Position numbers and translations under genes: made by a program. DNA of 64,000 bases from CAVQDV01 sp963711375 (GTDB lineage: Bacteria; Pseudomonadota; Gammaproteobacteria; Coxiellales; Coxiellaceae): NCBI GenBank assembly GCA_963711375.1, contig CAVQDV010000005.1, positions 1-64,000 of the forward strand, in the 5' to 3' direction. The notes below the pieces were generated by a model, which saw nothing but the letters and a program-made list of their open reading frames with translations, had not been told where the DNA came from and did not search any database. The first letter of the stretch is position 1, and each line of letters starts with the position of its first letter. This document shows, piece by piece, positions 55,559-63,582 of the stretch.

Positions 55559-56248
55559 ATGATTGAGTACAAATTTTATTACTGGGATGTACCATTTCGA
55601 GGGAATTTTATCCAAATTTTTTTAGAAGAAGTAAATGCTGACTATGAAAGGCATAATGCAGAGGAGATTTACCCGAATAAAAGCATTGAAATTATCAATC
55701 CAGGTATGGCGCCACCCTATCTTTACGACTGCAAATCAAAAAAATTTTTTACACAAATGCCGGCAATACTCATGTATTTAGGAAAAAAATATGATTATCT
55801 TCCTAAAAAACCTGAAAAACTAACATTAGCTTTAACGATTATCTTGAATTGCAACGATATTCTAACTGAAATCACGCGATTTAATGGCGAGCAAATGTGG
55901 AAGAAGACAGACTGGAATCATTTTCGTCAAAATCGTTTATCTCGATGGATGAAAATATTTGAAAAAATTGGGGCGCAAAACAAACTTCACTCTGACAAGG
56001 GATTTTTATTAGGCTCAACTATTTCTGTTGCAGATATAGCAGCCACCGCTCTTTTTGGTACGCTTATTTTCAGCTTTCCTAAACTGAAAAATGACTTACT
56101 TAAGCATGCACCCCATATTGCAAACCTATGCAAAAGAATCGAAGCAAAACCATCTATAAAACGTTTTCTTGAAAAACAAAGAAAAGAATACGGAAACTCA
56201 TATTGCGGTGGGCAAATCGAAGCTTCTATAAGAGAAATGCTTGAATAA
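55559..56248 (+). CDS. Glutathione S-transferase family protein
   Basis: About 229 residues from the ATG at 55559, which follows TCAGGAGATAT. YKFYYWDVPFRGNFIQIFLEEVNADYE is a GST thioredoxin-domain start with the Arg-rich loop. MAPPYLYDCKSKKFFTQMPAILMYLGKKY carries the Pro and the glutathione-binding QMPAI turn. The C-terminal domain has LLGSTISVADIAATALFGTLIFSFPK and IEAKPSIKRFLE. It conjugates or reduces substrates with glutathione. The catalytic Ser/Cys/Tyr is not obvious. It shares only family similarity with the truncated GST at 31156. Confidence 0.82.
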   Translation: MIEYKFYYWDVPFRGNFIQIFLEEVNADYERHNAEEIYPNKSIEIINPGMAPPYLYDCKSKKFFTQMPAILMYLGKKYDYLPKKPEKLTLALTIILNCNDILTEITRFNGEQMWKKTDWNHFRQNRLSRWMKIFEKIGAQNKLHSDKGFLLGSTISVADIAATALFGTLIFSFPKLKNDLLKHAPHIANLCKRIEAKPSIKRFLEKQRKEYGNSYCGGQIEASIREMLE

Positions 56249-56250
56249 TC

Positions 56251-56326
56251 AGGAGTTCCCGCTTTAGCGAGAACTCCTTCCTAGTATTAACGGGGCAGCA
56301 GTGGAGAACCCAGCGCTGCGGCTGAC
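56251..56326. repeat. Degenerate REPIN-like element, copy 3
   Basis: Starts with AGGAGTTCCCGC-TTTA-GCGAGAACTCCT (56251-56278), the end hairpin of the composite elements, then CCTAGTATTAACGGGGCAGCAGTGG, similar to the middle of the other copies, and decays. It follows the GST stop codon by 2 bp and could end its transcript. Confidence 0.65.
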
Positions 56327-56348
56327 GATTGGGGGCAGCATTTGGCCC

Positions 56349-56771
56349 ATAATTAATCCCAAAGCTGGCTCTTTAGCCATTTCTTTTAATTTCTGCATTT
56401 ACGCAATAGCTTTGGCGGAAAATCCCAAAAATCCTTATGTGAAAGAAGATATTGAGACTTTATGAAAGAAATACCAACCTAACTATCATGATTCCCCGGA
56501 TGAGGTTTATCGAAAGTATTTTATGCTGAAAGCTATTGTAGCTCCCGGAACAAGCTTGGGACTTGTCATCTCCGCACTCTGGTATTTAGGAAATGAAAAT
56601 GTTTCAGAAAACACTATTAAAATAATAAAAAACCGCTTAACAAAAAAAGAATTTCATGAAATAGTAAAGGCCACCCACCACATGCCAGCGTGGATGGCGG
56701 GCCCCCTCTTACCGCAGACACTTTTGGATAGCCAGCAGCCCAAAACTTTGCCCAGGCATCACAATATTTAG
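56349..56771 (+). pseudogene. Degraded gene with one in-frame stop
   Basis: A continuous frame reads NPKAGSLAISFNFCIYAIALAE, then ENPKNPYVKEDIETL, a TGA stop, then KKYQPNYHDSPDEVYRKYFM and LGLVISALWYLGNENVSENT, finally ending MPAWMAG. Without the stop it would be about 140 residues, but with no start codon. The end HEIVKATHHMPAWMA is reminiscent of short nuclease or antitoxin tails, but I cannot name it. The tRNA-Lys remnant copy 2 follows 40 bp later. Confidence 0.4.
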
Positions 56772-56811
56772 CTCTACCCCAATTAAGGAGGCATCTTAAT
56801 CCAATATGAAC

Positions 56812-56827
56812 TGGGCCGTGCGGGGCC
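56812..56827 (-). repeat. tRNA-Lys 3'-end remnant (att-like), copy 2
   Basis: Only the acceptor-stem end remains: minus strand GGCCCCGCACGGCCCA, matching the end of copies 1 and 3, preceded on the plus side by a flank (TGAACTGGG) also found at copy 3. It lies between the degraded frame and the first LuxR gene. Confidence 0.55.
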
Positions 56828-56917
56828 CCTAAAAAATTTCTGGAAAATACCAACCCTTTTAATATTCCCTTAAGAATCTGTTGGTATAGTGGTGAGCATA
56901 GAAAGAGGACTCCTAGC

Positions 56918-57715
56918 GTGAATAATGCAATAAAGCAAAATCCTTCGTTTCAGTCGTATAGCGACGTGAAAAGTATTACTCAGACTTTCAATCAGCATGC
57001 TGAATTGAAATATTTTTGGTTTGGGCGAATATATCCGAATGGCGAATTTTTTGGTTTGGCTAGCGATCATCAATGGCCAGAAGATTATTTTCTTGAGCAA
57101 AACCAATTACCGGCTACCGCAACGAATTATGATGCTGTCCGCTCTGGAATTTATCTTCCCTCCTTCGATCAAGATCAGGAATTTGGATGGGTTGACGGCA
57201 CCATCGGCTTGATTAAAGAAAAATATAGTATCGTAGATCCCCTGCTCTTCATTAAAAAACACGACCACTTCAATGAGGCTGTATTATTTTCGCTTGAAAA
57301 TAATAATTCGCATGCTTTTTACATGGAAAATTTAGATCTCTTTGAAAATTTTATATTCTATTTTAAAGATCGCGCAAACAAACTCATCGATAAGGCCAGC
57401 AAGAATTTAGTGCGCCTCGAGGGATATGATTATGCGACAAATGATTCGGCATTATTGAACGCAGACTCTAAAATTACCCACAAGCTATCCCCTAATAAAT
57501 ATTATTTGCAGCACAAGGGTATCGATATCCCTGTAACCGCAAAAGAATATTACTGCTTATCGCGGCTCGCGCACGGTCAGCAATTCAAAAGCATCGCGCA
57601 AGAATTGAGACTCTCTGCAAGAACAATTGAGACTCATTTTGAGCGCATCAAGAAAAAGCTTAATCTTTCAACCCGCGAAGAACTTGCGGCAGTTTATTGG
57701 AATAATAAAATTTAG
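56918..57715 (+). CDS. LuxR-family transcriptional regulator, tandem copy 1
   Basis: 265 residues (GTG start with AAGAGGACTCC upstream). An N-terminal ~190-residue sensor-like region (FNQHAELKYFWFGRIYPNGEFFGLASDHQW) resembles the sensor of solo LuxR regulators, though not the acyl-HSL pocket that I can confirm. The C-terminal LuxR HTH reads PVTAKEYYCLSRLAHGQQFKSIAQELRLSARTIETHFERIKKKLNLSTREELA. It overlaps no gene but is followed within 10 bp by a paralogue, giving a tandem pair that may dimerise or sense different signals. Confidence 0.9.
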   Translation: MNNAIKQNPSFQSYSDVKSITQTFNQHAELKYFWFGRIYPNGEFFGLASDHQWPEDYFLEQNQLPATATNYDAVRSGIYLPSFDQDQEFGWVDGTIGLIKEKYSIVDPLLFIKKHDHFNEAVLFSLENNNSHAFYMENLDLFENFIFYFKDRANKLIDKASKNLVRLEGYDYATNDSALLNADSKITHKLSPNKYYLQHKGIDIPVTAKEYYCLSRLAHGQQFKSIAQELRLSARTIETHFERIKKKLNLSTREELAAVYWNNKI

Positions 57716-57722
57716 AGGCACT

Positions 57723-58559
57723 ATGTTTGAAAATCCCTGCTTCCAATACATTGATGACATCGCCAAAGTTACCGGGCAGTATTTTAAAGATATGAACCTG
57801 CATTTTTTTGGGCATATTACAGTTTATCCGGATGGGAAATATTCTTTTCTGTGCTCAGGGCATGATTGGCCTAGAGCACATTTTTCCGACCAAAAAATAC
57901 CGCCAGCTGGGTTTACCATTTATGATAAAATTGTAGATTCCGTTATTTTTCCGAGCATGGATAAAGGAAGTGATTTTGGCTGGACAGATGAGGTTACTAT
58001 TGAATCCAAAGAACGCTTTGGAATTTTAAATCCCATGATCATCATGAGAAAATATGAGGATCATTATCAAGGATTTTTCTTTGATTTACATTGCGAAAAT
58101 GTCTACGAAAAATACGTCAATCACTTCGATTTATTTGAAAAATTTACACATTACCATAAAGACGCCTCCAGAAAGATGATCGAAAAGGCCAGTAAAAATC
58201 CTTTGATGGTCGATCCGCAATATATTCCTCAAAAAATTGCGCTTCCTGATCTGGAATTAGGCGCGTCATTTTTAGGCGAAACTAACAATCAACGTCAACC
58301 AAAAAAATATTTTTTACGTCACAACAATATTGATGTCCCGCTGAGTCCAAAAGAATATTACTCCTTATCTTTATTGGCTCATGGTCGCCAATTCAAAAGC
58401 ATCGCTGAAGAATTAAAGGTATCAACGAGGACGATTGAAACTCACTTTGAACGCATCAAAAAAAAGCTGAATCTCTCCAATCGTGAAGAAATAGCGGCCG
58501 TTTACTGGAAAAGTCGAATTTTACTTGGGAATCCCCTCAGAGGGGATTGTGCAGCCTAA
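57723..58559 (+). CDS. LuxR-family transcriptional regulator, tandem copy 2
   Basis: 278 residues from ATG 57723; the longer frame would run back into copy 1 and is not the start. It has the same two-part layout as copy 1: sensor-like front with FKDMNLHFFGHITVYPDGKYSFLCSGHDWP, and an HTH PLSPKEYYSLSLLAHGRQFKSIAEELKVSTRTIETHFERIKKKLNLSNREEIA. The extra C-terminal residues (ILLGNPLRGDCAA) are unmatched. Sequence similarity to copy 1 is high in the HTH and moderate in front, so the duplication is old. Confidence 0.9.
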   Translation: MFENPCFQYIDDIAKVTGQYFKDMNLHFFGHITVYPDGKYSFLCSGHDWPRAHFSDQKIPPAGFTIYDKIVDSVIFPSMDKGSDFGWTDEVTIESKERFGILNPMIIMRKYEDHYQGFFFDLHCENVYEKYVNHFDLFEKFTHYHKDASRKMIEKASKNPLMVDPQYIPQKIALPDLELGASFLGETNNQRQPKKYFLRHNNIDVPLSPKEYYSLSLLAHGRQFKSIAEELKVSTRTIETHFERIKKKLNLSNREEIAAVYWKSRILLGNPLRGDCAA

Positions 58560-58561
58560 AA

Positions 58562-58702
58562 AAGACTTTGCTTAATGTCTCATCCAGAACTATAGTAACT
58601 CATTTTGAGCGTATCAAGAAAAAACTAGGCCTCTCCAATCGCGAAGAAATCGCTACTGTGCATTGGAATAGCCGGACTATGCTCGGGAAACTAGCCATAT
58701 AA
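58562..58702 (+). pseudogene. Third LuxR paralogue fragment (HTH end only)
   Basis: A 46-codon piece reads LNVSSRTIVTHFERIKKKL then GLSNREEIATVHWNSRTMLGKLAI, the C-terminal HTH of the same family. The front is missing. It directly follows copy 2, so the array was once at least three genes long. Confidence 0.85.
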
Positions 58703-58704
58703 AT

Positions 58705-58727
58705 TTTATCCGTAAAAATACCGGATA
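58705..58727 (+). repeat. Left 23-bp terminal inverted repeat of the 58.7-63.3 kb segment
   Basis: The sequence TTTATCCGTAAAAATACCGG plus ATA is found exactly, in reverse complement, at 63254-63276. Each is itself partly palindromic (ATCCG/CGGAT arms). It starts 2 bp after the stop of the LuxR fragment. Confidence 0.8.
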
Positions 58728-58793
58728 TTTATGGTTTATGTAATCTGCTAAGTTGGCGCCTTCAAGATCACAATATAGTAAGAGGTCACTATT

Positions 58794-58964
58794 ATGCGAA
58801 AGATTAATAATAGCGAATATACCGATATCCGAGTTGCAGGATTAGAAAGAGATGCTTTTGTTGAAAAATTTCGTGAAAATAAATCCGCAAAACATGTATA
58901 TGTAGGTAATCAGAGTTTTATGGACAAAAGAGGTGCCGTTGACACCATAGGATTCAGAAAATAA
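58794..58964 (+). CDS. Small 56-residue protein, unknown
   Basis: From ATG 58794 with AGAGGT 8 bp upstream. MRKINNSEYTDIRVAGLERD then AFVEKFRENKSAKHVYVGNQSFMDKRG, ending IGFRK. It is basic and lacks a signal peptide. It lies inside the inverted-repeat-bounded segment, 53 bp before the HAD-like gene and could be its operon partner or chaperone. It was too short for a standard gene-length cut-off. Confidence 0.5.
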   Translation: MRKINNSEYTDIRVAGLERDAFVEKFRENKSAKHVYVGNQSFMDKRGAVDTIGFRK

Positions 58965-59017
58965 ATTTAAAAGTTTTGCCAGGCCTATGAGGCTGAAAAC
59001 TTTGGAGAAAACAAATC

Positions 59018-60241
59018 ATGCGTGAAATCCAAATCAAAGAGTGGCCTGAGGAAAAATCTGAGCCAGTGGATCTAATAGTATTTTCCTGTGATAAAGATGG
59101 CGCATTTTCTAATAATTTTACAGTAAAGCTGCGTAAGCTAGCTAGTATCCAGCTTATTTCTGAAGTGAAATCCGGTGGAAAACCTAATTTTGATCTGATG
59201 ATGAAATTATTGAAAGGTTGCTTGTCTGATGACGTGGAGAAAAAAATATTATATGAAACAAATCGGGTTTTCATGAAGCAAATGCTCGACTATTGCATGC
59301 AAAAAACCAAACACGTCATCATAATCAATGGATCCAATAATCAAGCCTACGATACTGACTTAAAAAATCGCGAAGATCCAAATTCTAATTATCAATCTTT
59401 AAAGGGGACTGCTTCAGAAAATTCTGTTCGATATACCAGCTCTGCCTCTTGCTTTAGCATTATTTCTTGGATAGCCGAATGGTTTCAAACTGAGCTTGAT
59501 AAAAATATTATTTGTGAGCTTTATAAATACACGTTGACGGATACACTAAATCATCATCCGCATGGCTATTGCTTTGATGAAATTTTAAGGTATTTGGCGA
59601 AGCCTCATAAATTTCCTAACATGTTATCAAAAATTCCTAGGCATTTTCCATCAGTTTTATTTGAAAGTAAATTGCCATTGGTTCTTATGCACGTCCAGTT
59701 ATTAGAGAAGAAAAATCCTGGGAAAAATATAGAATATTGGCATGTTGATGATCGCGATGACATCGTGTTTGACTTAGCTTGGTTTTTTGAGTTCTGCCCA
59801 GAATTAATCCCGCTAAGAATAAATATAAAATTTCAGCTGTACTGTGTTTTCTACAATGGCTCCATTGATACTAATTCAGAACCCTTTGATGAGGAAAAAG
59901 TAGAGATTTATGTTGCAAATTCGAACGATAAACGTACTGAATTTATTAATGATGCTTACCAGAAAGTAAAAATCCCTCCATTGCCTACTATTGTAGGCTG
60001 TGGTAAAGCTATACCAAATATTGAAGAACTGCTGCGGGACACACAATTTTGCAGCCTACTTGAAAAGCTCTTTTGCCGAATTAAACTTACCAAAGATGCA
60101 AACGATGCAAAGGTTATCCAGTACAAAGAGACGCTTTTTACATTTATCAAAAAAAGTTTTCCCTCAAAAAATGAAGAAGAAATTAAAGCCTTAGAGCCAG
60201 AAAATATTGAGGATAATCGTTCAGGATTGGGGTATAAATAG
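59018..60241 (+). CDS. Effector-like protein with HAD-type motifs
   Basis: 407 residues. DLIVFSCDKDGAFSNNF near residue 18 matches HAD motif I (DxDG). KHVIIINGSNNQAYD near residue 97 fits the Ser/Thr motif II, and YWHVDDRDDIVFD near residue 240 fits the DDxxD-type motif IV. The spacing is like HAD phosphatases with a large cap (motifs II to IV). The rest is helical with no known domain. The C-terminus is acidic (KNEEEIKALEPENIEDN), like Dot/Icm secretion signals. So it may be a translocated HAD-like enzyme acting in a host cell. The family assignment rests on these three motifs only. Confidence 0.6.
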   Translation: MREIQIKEWPEEKSEPVDLIVFSCDKDGAFSNNFTVKLRKLASIQLISEVKSGGKPNFDLMMKLLKGCLSDDVEKKILYETNRVFMKQMLDYCMQKTKHVIIINGSNNQAYDTDLKNREDPNSNYQSLKGTASENSVRYTSSASCFSIISWIAEWFQTELDKNIICELYKYTLTDTLNHHPHGYCFDEILRYLAKPHKFPNMLSKIPRHFPSVLFESKLPLVLMHVQLLEKKNPGKNIEYWHVDDRDDIVFDLAWFFEFCPELIPLRINIKFQLYCVFYNGSIDTNSEPFDEEKVEIYVANSNDKRTEFINDAYQKVKIPPLPTIVGCGKAIPNIEELLRDTQFCSLLEKLFCRIKLTKDANDAKVIQYKETLFTFIKKSFPSKNEEEIKALEPENIEDNRSGLGYK

Positions 60242-60249
60242 CCGAGAAA

Positions 60250-60450
60250 GCGTGATCGCCTTCACCTCTCTAATATCCAGCTTAGGCGTGACTTTCTTTG
60301 CCAATGCTTTATATTTAAGGCGTGCAAAAATGAGAATTCGCTAATCTCAAAATGGGAAATATAAAGGCGCCTGGGTAAATGGGTGGTTGATGCCGTTCTC
60401 AATTGTTACCTTAATCGTAATTAAAGTTATTTTTTCGATCCTGAGCAAGT
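60250..60450 (+). pseudogene. Membrane-protein remnant (DUF2628-like)
   Basis: The frame reads FTSLISSLGVTFFANALYLRRAKMRIR, a stop, then KYKGAWVNGWLMPFSIVTLIVIKVI. NALYLRRAK is the kind of motif found in small membrane proteins with a C-terminal helix. Interrupted by TAA and with no start codon. Probably a decayed gene. Confidence 0.4.
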
Positions 60451-60472
60451 TATGAATTATGAGGTATTAATA

Positions 60473-60736
60473 GTGAAAATTAAAAATTCGGCCTTTTTTG
60501 CTCTCTTAAGTGTCTTATTGTCACTGGGGTTCGCCCGAATTTCTCAGGCATCTGAGAAGCCAAGTCAGTTGCTTGTTTTAGAGGAAAAAATGGCTTAGCT
60601 ATGGCCTATTTGCAGAATAATCAACCTCAAAATGCCATCGAGAGCCTCACAAAAAGCGCTGGATTTCCAAAGACTCATAAAGCAGCGATCACTTATATAA
60701 GGGTAATAAAGGAAAAGTTAATGAGGAGCTTTTAGA
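60473..60736 (+). pseudogene. Exported TPR-like protein remnant
   Basis: A GTG-started signal peptide (FFALLSVLLSLGFARISQA|S) leads to EKPSQLLVLEEKMA and then a stop. In a different frame the sequence continues LAMAYLQNNQPQNAIESLTKSA, a TPR-like helix pair as in PilF/PilW-type lipoproteins. At least two frame changes prevent expression. Confidence 0.5.
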
Positions 60737-60794
60737 TCTTTATTCGCTGGTGGACATGAGTTTTAAAATTATAATTTTTTGTGAGGAATAGAAA

Positions 60795-61235
60795 ATGTTT
60801 AACAATTACACCTTAAATTTAATTTTTTCAAATTCGAGAATTGGCCGCTTGCAGCATTTAGGCCTATTTTCGTTTTATATGTTTATCATGGGCATCTCTG
60901 CTTTTCTTGCTTCTGAAATTGCACAAGTCAGTCTCTTTCTTGGCGAACTATTCCTAATTTCTGGTCTTGTGCTCCCACTTATTGCCGGTATGATCGTTAA
61001 AGTAAGGCGCCTTAACGATTTTGGATTTTCAGGTTGGTCTTTATTATTGGCTCTTCTCCCTGCTATTGGAGAACTCTGGATGCTAGCCATTTTCATCGTG
61101 CCAGGATCCAAATTAAGCAATGAATATGGAGATCCGCCTTCCCCAGCAAGAAAGAGCGATATTTGGCGAATTTTATCTGGCCCGATAATTTTTTTAATCA
61201 TTATCTGTTTCGCTCGAGCAGGATTCTTTACTTAA
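60795..61235 (+). CDS. DUF805 membrane protein
   Basis: 146 residues, three to four membrane helices. The conserved KVRRLNDFGFSGWSLLLALLPAIGELWMLAIFIVPGSKLSNEYGDPP is the DUF805 signature (RRLHDLG-SGW...PG...N-YG--P). Family function is unknown; it sits in the inner membrane. GTGAGGAATAG lies before the ATG. Its stop overlaps the start of the truncated oxidoreductase. Confidence 0.85.
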   Translation: MFNNYTLNLIFSNSRIGRLQHLGLFSFYMFIMGISAFLASEIAQVSLFLGELFLISGLVLPLIAGMIVKVRRLNDFGFSGWSLLLALLPAIGELWMLAIFIVPGSKLSNEYGDPPSPARKSDIWRILSGPIIFLIIICFARAGFFT

Positions 61236-61640
61236 TGAAAGCCGTTAGAATTAATCAATTTGGAGACCTCGATGTTCTGAAGTATGGCGACTATCCAGAG
61301 CCTGAATTAAGTGATGGCGATGTGTTTGTGAAGGTCATGGCGACAGCCGTTTCTGGATGGGATATAAAATATCGTCGTGGTGATGTGATGAATCAGAAAT
61401 TGCCAGGACGAACTGCTTTTCCTTTACCACAACAATTAGGCAGAGAATGTGCTGGCATTGTCATGAAAACTGGAAAACAGGTTCGGTGCTTTTCACCGGG
61501 TGATCATGTGCTGGGTTTAGTTCACCCAGAAAATACTGTTTCAGAAAATGCCTTCAGTGGGCTACTATATCCAGCAAGTCTCTTCCTCAATCTGGTAAAG
61601 TGTTTCAGGATGTTCCCGGGTGAACTAACAATCAAACTTC
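61235..61640 (+). pseudogene. Zinc-type alcohol dehydrogenase / quinone oxidoreductase, 3'-truncated
   Basis: MKAVRINQFGDLDVLKYGDYPEPELSDGDVFVKVMATAVSGWDIKYRRGD is the MDR N-terminal GroES-like domain. It continues with PQQLGRECAGIVMKTGKQVRCFSPGDHVLGLVHPENTVSENAF and then loses the family pattern at about 61600. The NAD-binding Rossmann domain is absent. So only the front half of an MDR enzyme remains. It is cut at the right end next to a minus-strand gene with acidic product. Confidence 0.7.
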
Positions 61641-62325
61641 TCAAATTCTGTTAATGCCGGTGCGCTGGGATCCGAATCCACAGCCTCTTTCATAGGTGGA
61701 TCGTAAATACTTCCAGCTCTCGTGGTTTTAAAAATTCCATTATTTTGAAAATTTTGAGCTAAAGAAGATCCATCACTATTGGGGTCTAGCCTTTCTGGAG
61801 CTTGAACACATGTTAATGGCGCGGAAGTTGGATCTCGCCCCATTTCGTTCTGTGACTTTAATTTTTCGACAAGTTTTTTCTGGCTATTACTGATTTTTGA
61901 AAAAACAAAATAATCCCTTAAAATAGGGAATAAAAAACTAACACTTTTATCTCTATTTTCCAGCGTCGTTATTATTAGTGGCGAACAATCTCTCGCTCTT
62001 GCAAACCCTCTTGCCTCATCGGTGTCATCATCGTTGAGCAAGTCTCCCCAAAAACGTCCGAATCAATCTCACTGGTGATCAGCCTTTGGCTAAGAAAGAA
62101 CTTAAACCCACCAGGATCTTTTGAGGAATTGGTGACATATTGCTGATCTGTAGAAAATCCATCTTCATAATCCAATTGCTTTAAAAAATTGATAAATTCT
62201 TCCGAATTTTTAAGCCTTCCTTCGGAGTAATATTTCAAATCATAGGAAGAGCTATCATCTTTTAAATAATCGGTGACCTTGGCAAAAATTTTCTCATAAT
62301 CTATTTCTCCATTTGCTAATCTCAT
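61625..62325 (-). pseudogene. Unrecognised protein with a single-base frameshift
   Basis: From ATG 62325 the frame reads EIDYEKIFAKVTDYLKDDSSSYDLKYYSEGRLKNSEEFINFLKQLDYEDG to about 62043. It then needs one missing base in a short G run (62044-62049) to continue with NDDDTDEARGFARARDCSPLI and end ALTEFEKFDC. Joined it is about 233 residues, acidic and unfamiliar. It may be a sequencing indel in a homopolymer or a real mutation. It lies within the inverted-repeat segment, next to the ankyrin-like gene, and may be a related effector candidate. Confidence 0.55.
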
Positions 62326-62418
62326 CGTTGTTATACTCTCTTTTGTTTAATCATTGCAGGAGGTATGCTAAACAGCAGTAACGCCCCTTATATCACCTTA
62401 GAGCCTAAGGATTGACTC

Positions 62419-63165
62419 TTAAAAAAATAGATTTTCAGGTGGGCCTTCTTCCTTTTGTAATTCTTCCATCAGCTGAGACTCTCTCCTTCCTGATTCAATA
62501 TCAGGAGAACAAAAAATTGAGCTTTTCCGTGAATTAAACCGTCTGCTTTTTTGGAATTGGATAGGCCTTTCGATTTTTTTAATGTCTTCAGGAGAAACTG
62601 GAGCATCATTTATTTGTATATCAAAATTAAATTCTTTCAAATACACTGACTGTCTTGCATCTTCTATAACTCTTTTAGCTTTTTCTTTTTTCGGCTCATC
62701 TTGTGGCCAATTAAATTCTATTTCAACCCAGTCTAATGGCATTTTTCCAAGATGATCTTTTGTGTTTAAGTTGGCTCCTTTCAGTAGTAACACCTTAAAA
62801 AGGAGAAGACTTTTCTGAAGGTTTTCTTCACATTCTGTTGCGATACTAAGACAAATGTTACAAATAGCACGATGCAGTGGTGAAGTGTAATCCACTTGAT
62901 TGGGATCAACTTGATCGCACTGTAAAAAAAATAAAGCAACATCGCTTGTCGAATGATGGCCACAAGCCATATTTAGAGCTAATGCCCCTACCTCAGAGAG
63001 TGTTGATGGAGTAAAACCTTTATTCTCCATATACCATTTCACAAGACCTACATGATTAAATTGTATTGCCCTAAAAAATCGCTCATTATCGGTTTTGCTT
63101 TTCTCAAGTGAAATCCGTAATTTTTCAAGTTTGGGTAGTGCATGTAACCATGAATATACTAACAT
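62419..63165 (-). CDS. Ankyrin-repeat-like protein, effector-like
   Basis: 248 residues. Two to four ankyrin-like repeats: FRAIQFNHVGLVKWYMENKGF, VGALALNMACGHHSTSDVALFFL, and SPLHRAICNICLS followed by LLLKGANLNTKDHLGKMPLDWV. The C-terminal tail is charged and ends with ESQLMEELQKEEGPPENLFF in two parts, an E-rich block typical of Dot/Icm secretion signals. Such proteins are frequent host-directed effectors in Legionella and Coxiella. No signal peptide. An alternative is an ordinary cytoplasmic scaffold protein. Confidence 0.65.
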   Translation of the reverse strand: MLVYSWLHALPKLEKLRISLEKSKTDNERFFRAIQFNHVGLVKWYMENKGFTPSTLSEVGALALNMACGHHSTSDVALFFLQCDQVDPNQVDYTSPLHRAICNICLSIATECEENLQKSLLLFKVLLLKGANLNTKDHLGKMPLDWVEIEFNWPQDEPKKEKAKRVIEDARQSVYLKEFNFDIQINDAPVSPEDIKKIERPIQFQKSRRFNSRKSSIFCSPDIESGRRESQLMEELQKEEGPPENLFF

Positions 63166-63253
63166 ATTTTCCTCTCAATTTTCACTATTGTACTAGTATT
63201 ACAGACTCTTACGATTACTGTTGGGCTATTTTATCAATATGATCTAAGTAATC

Positions 63254-63276
63254 TATCCGGTATTTTTACGGATAAA
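63254..63276 (-). repeat. Right 23-bp terminal inverted repeat of the 58.7-63.3 kb segment
   Basis: Exact reverse complement of 58705-58727. It lies about 90 bp upstream of the ankyrin-like gene start and about 104 bp before the tRNA-Lys remnant copy 3. Confidence 0.8.
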
Positions 63277-63379
63277 TCACTAGGCTACTAGCTCTTGGTC
63301 TTTTCCATCGGTAAATTGGGATATATTTGAAGCCATTGGATTGCGATTAGGCATAAGGGGCATTTTATCCAAAACGAAC

Positions 63380-63424
63380 TGGGCCGTGCGGGGCTCGAAC
63401 CTGCGACCCGCTGATTAAGAGTCG
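63380..63424 (-). repeat. tRNA-Lys 3'-end remnant (att-like), copy 3
   Basis: The best preserved of three copies. Minus strand: GACTCTTAATC anticodon-loop end (CUU anticodon), then AGCGGGTCGCAGGTTCGAG with an intact T arm, CCCCGCACGGCCCA, and no CCA. The 5' half of a tRNA is absent, so this is not a gene but a typical 3' tRNA fragment left by site-specific integration. It is followed at once by the shared GTCTCA-rich stretch and a higBA copy. Confidence 0.8.
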
Positions 63425-63474
63425 GAACTGCCAGATGGCAGTATGTTAAAAATCAATGCCTTGCGATGCACTAC

Positions 63475-63558
63475 AAACTCAAAAACAGTCTCATACATTC
63501 TCAAATAGGCCTATTCCAGTCTCAGTTGGTGACAAAATCACTACACCTTGAAATATAT
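63475..63558. repeat. GTCTCA-rich stretch shared upstream of TA modules
   Basis: The run AACTCAAAAACAGTCTCATA...CAGTCTCAGTTGGTGACAAAATCACTACACC is nearly the same as 53665-53750 (before higBA copy 1) and similar to 50454-50528 (before the AbrB/PIN pair). It carries three to four TCTCA-like repeats. It may be part of a recombinase-binding or attachment region. Confidence 0.65.
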
Positions 63559-63582
63559 CGATACCCGATATATAATTATAAC

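Noticed and set aside
63380..63424. A complete tRNA-Lys gene
   Set aside because: Only the 3' half fits; the D arm and 5' acceptor strand are missing and there is no CCA, so it was called an att-like remnant.
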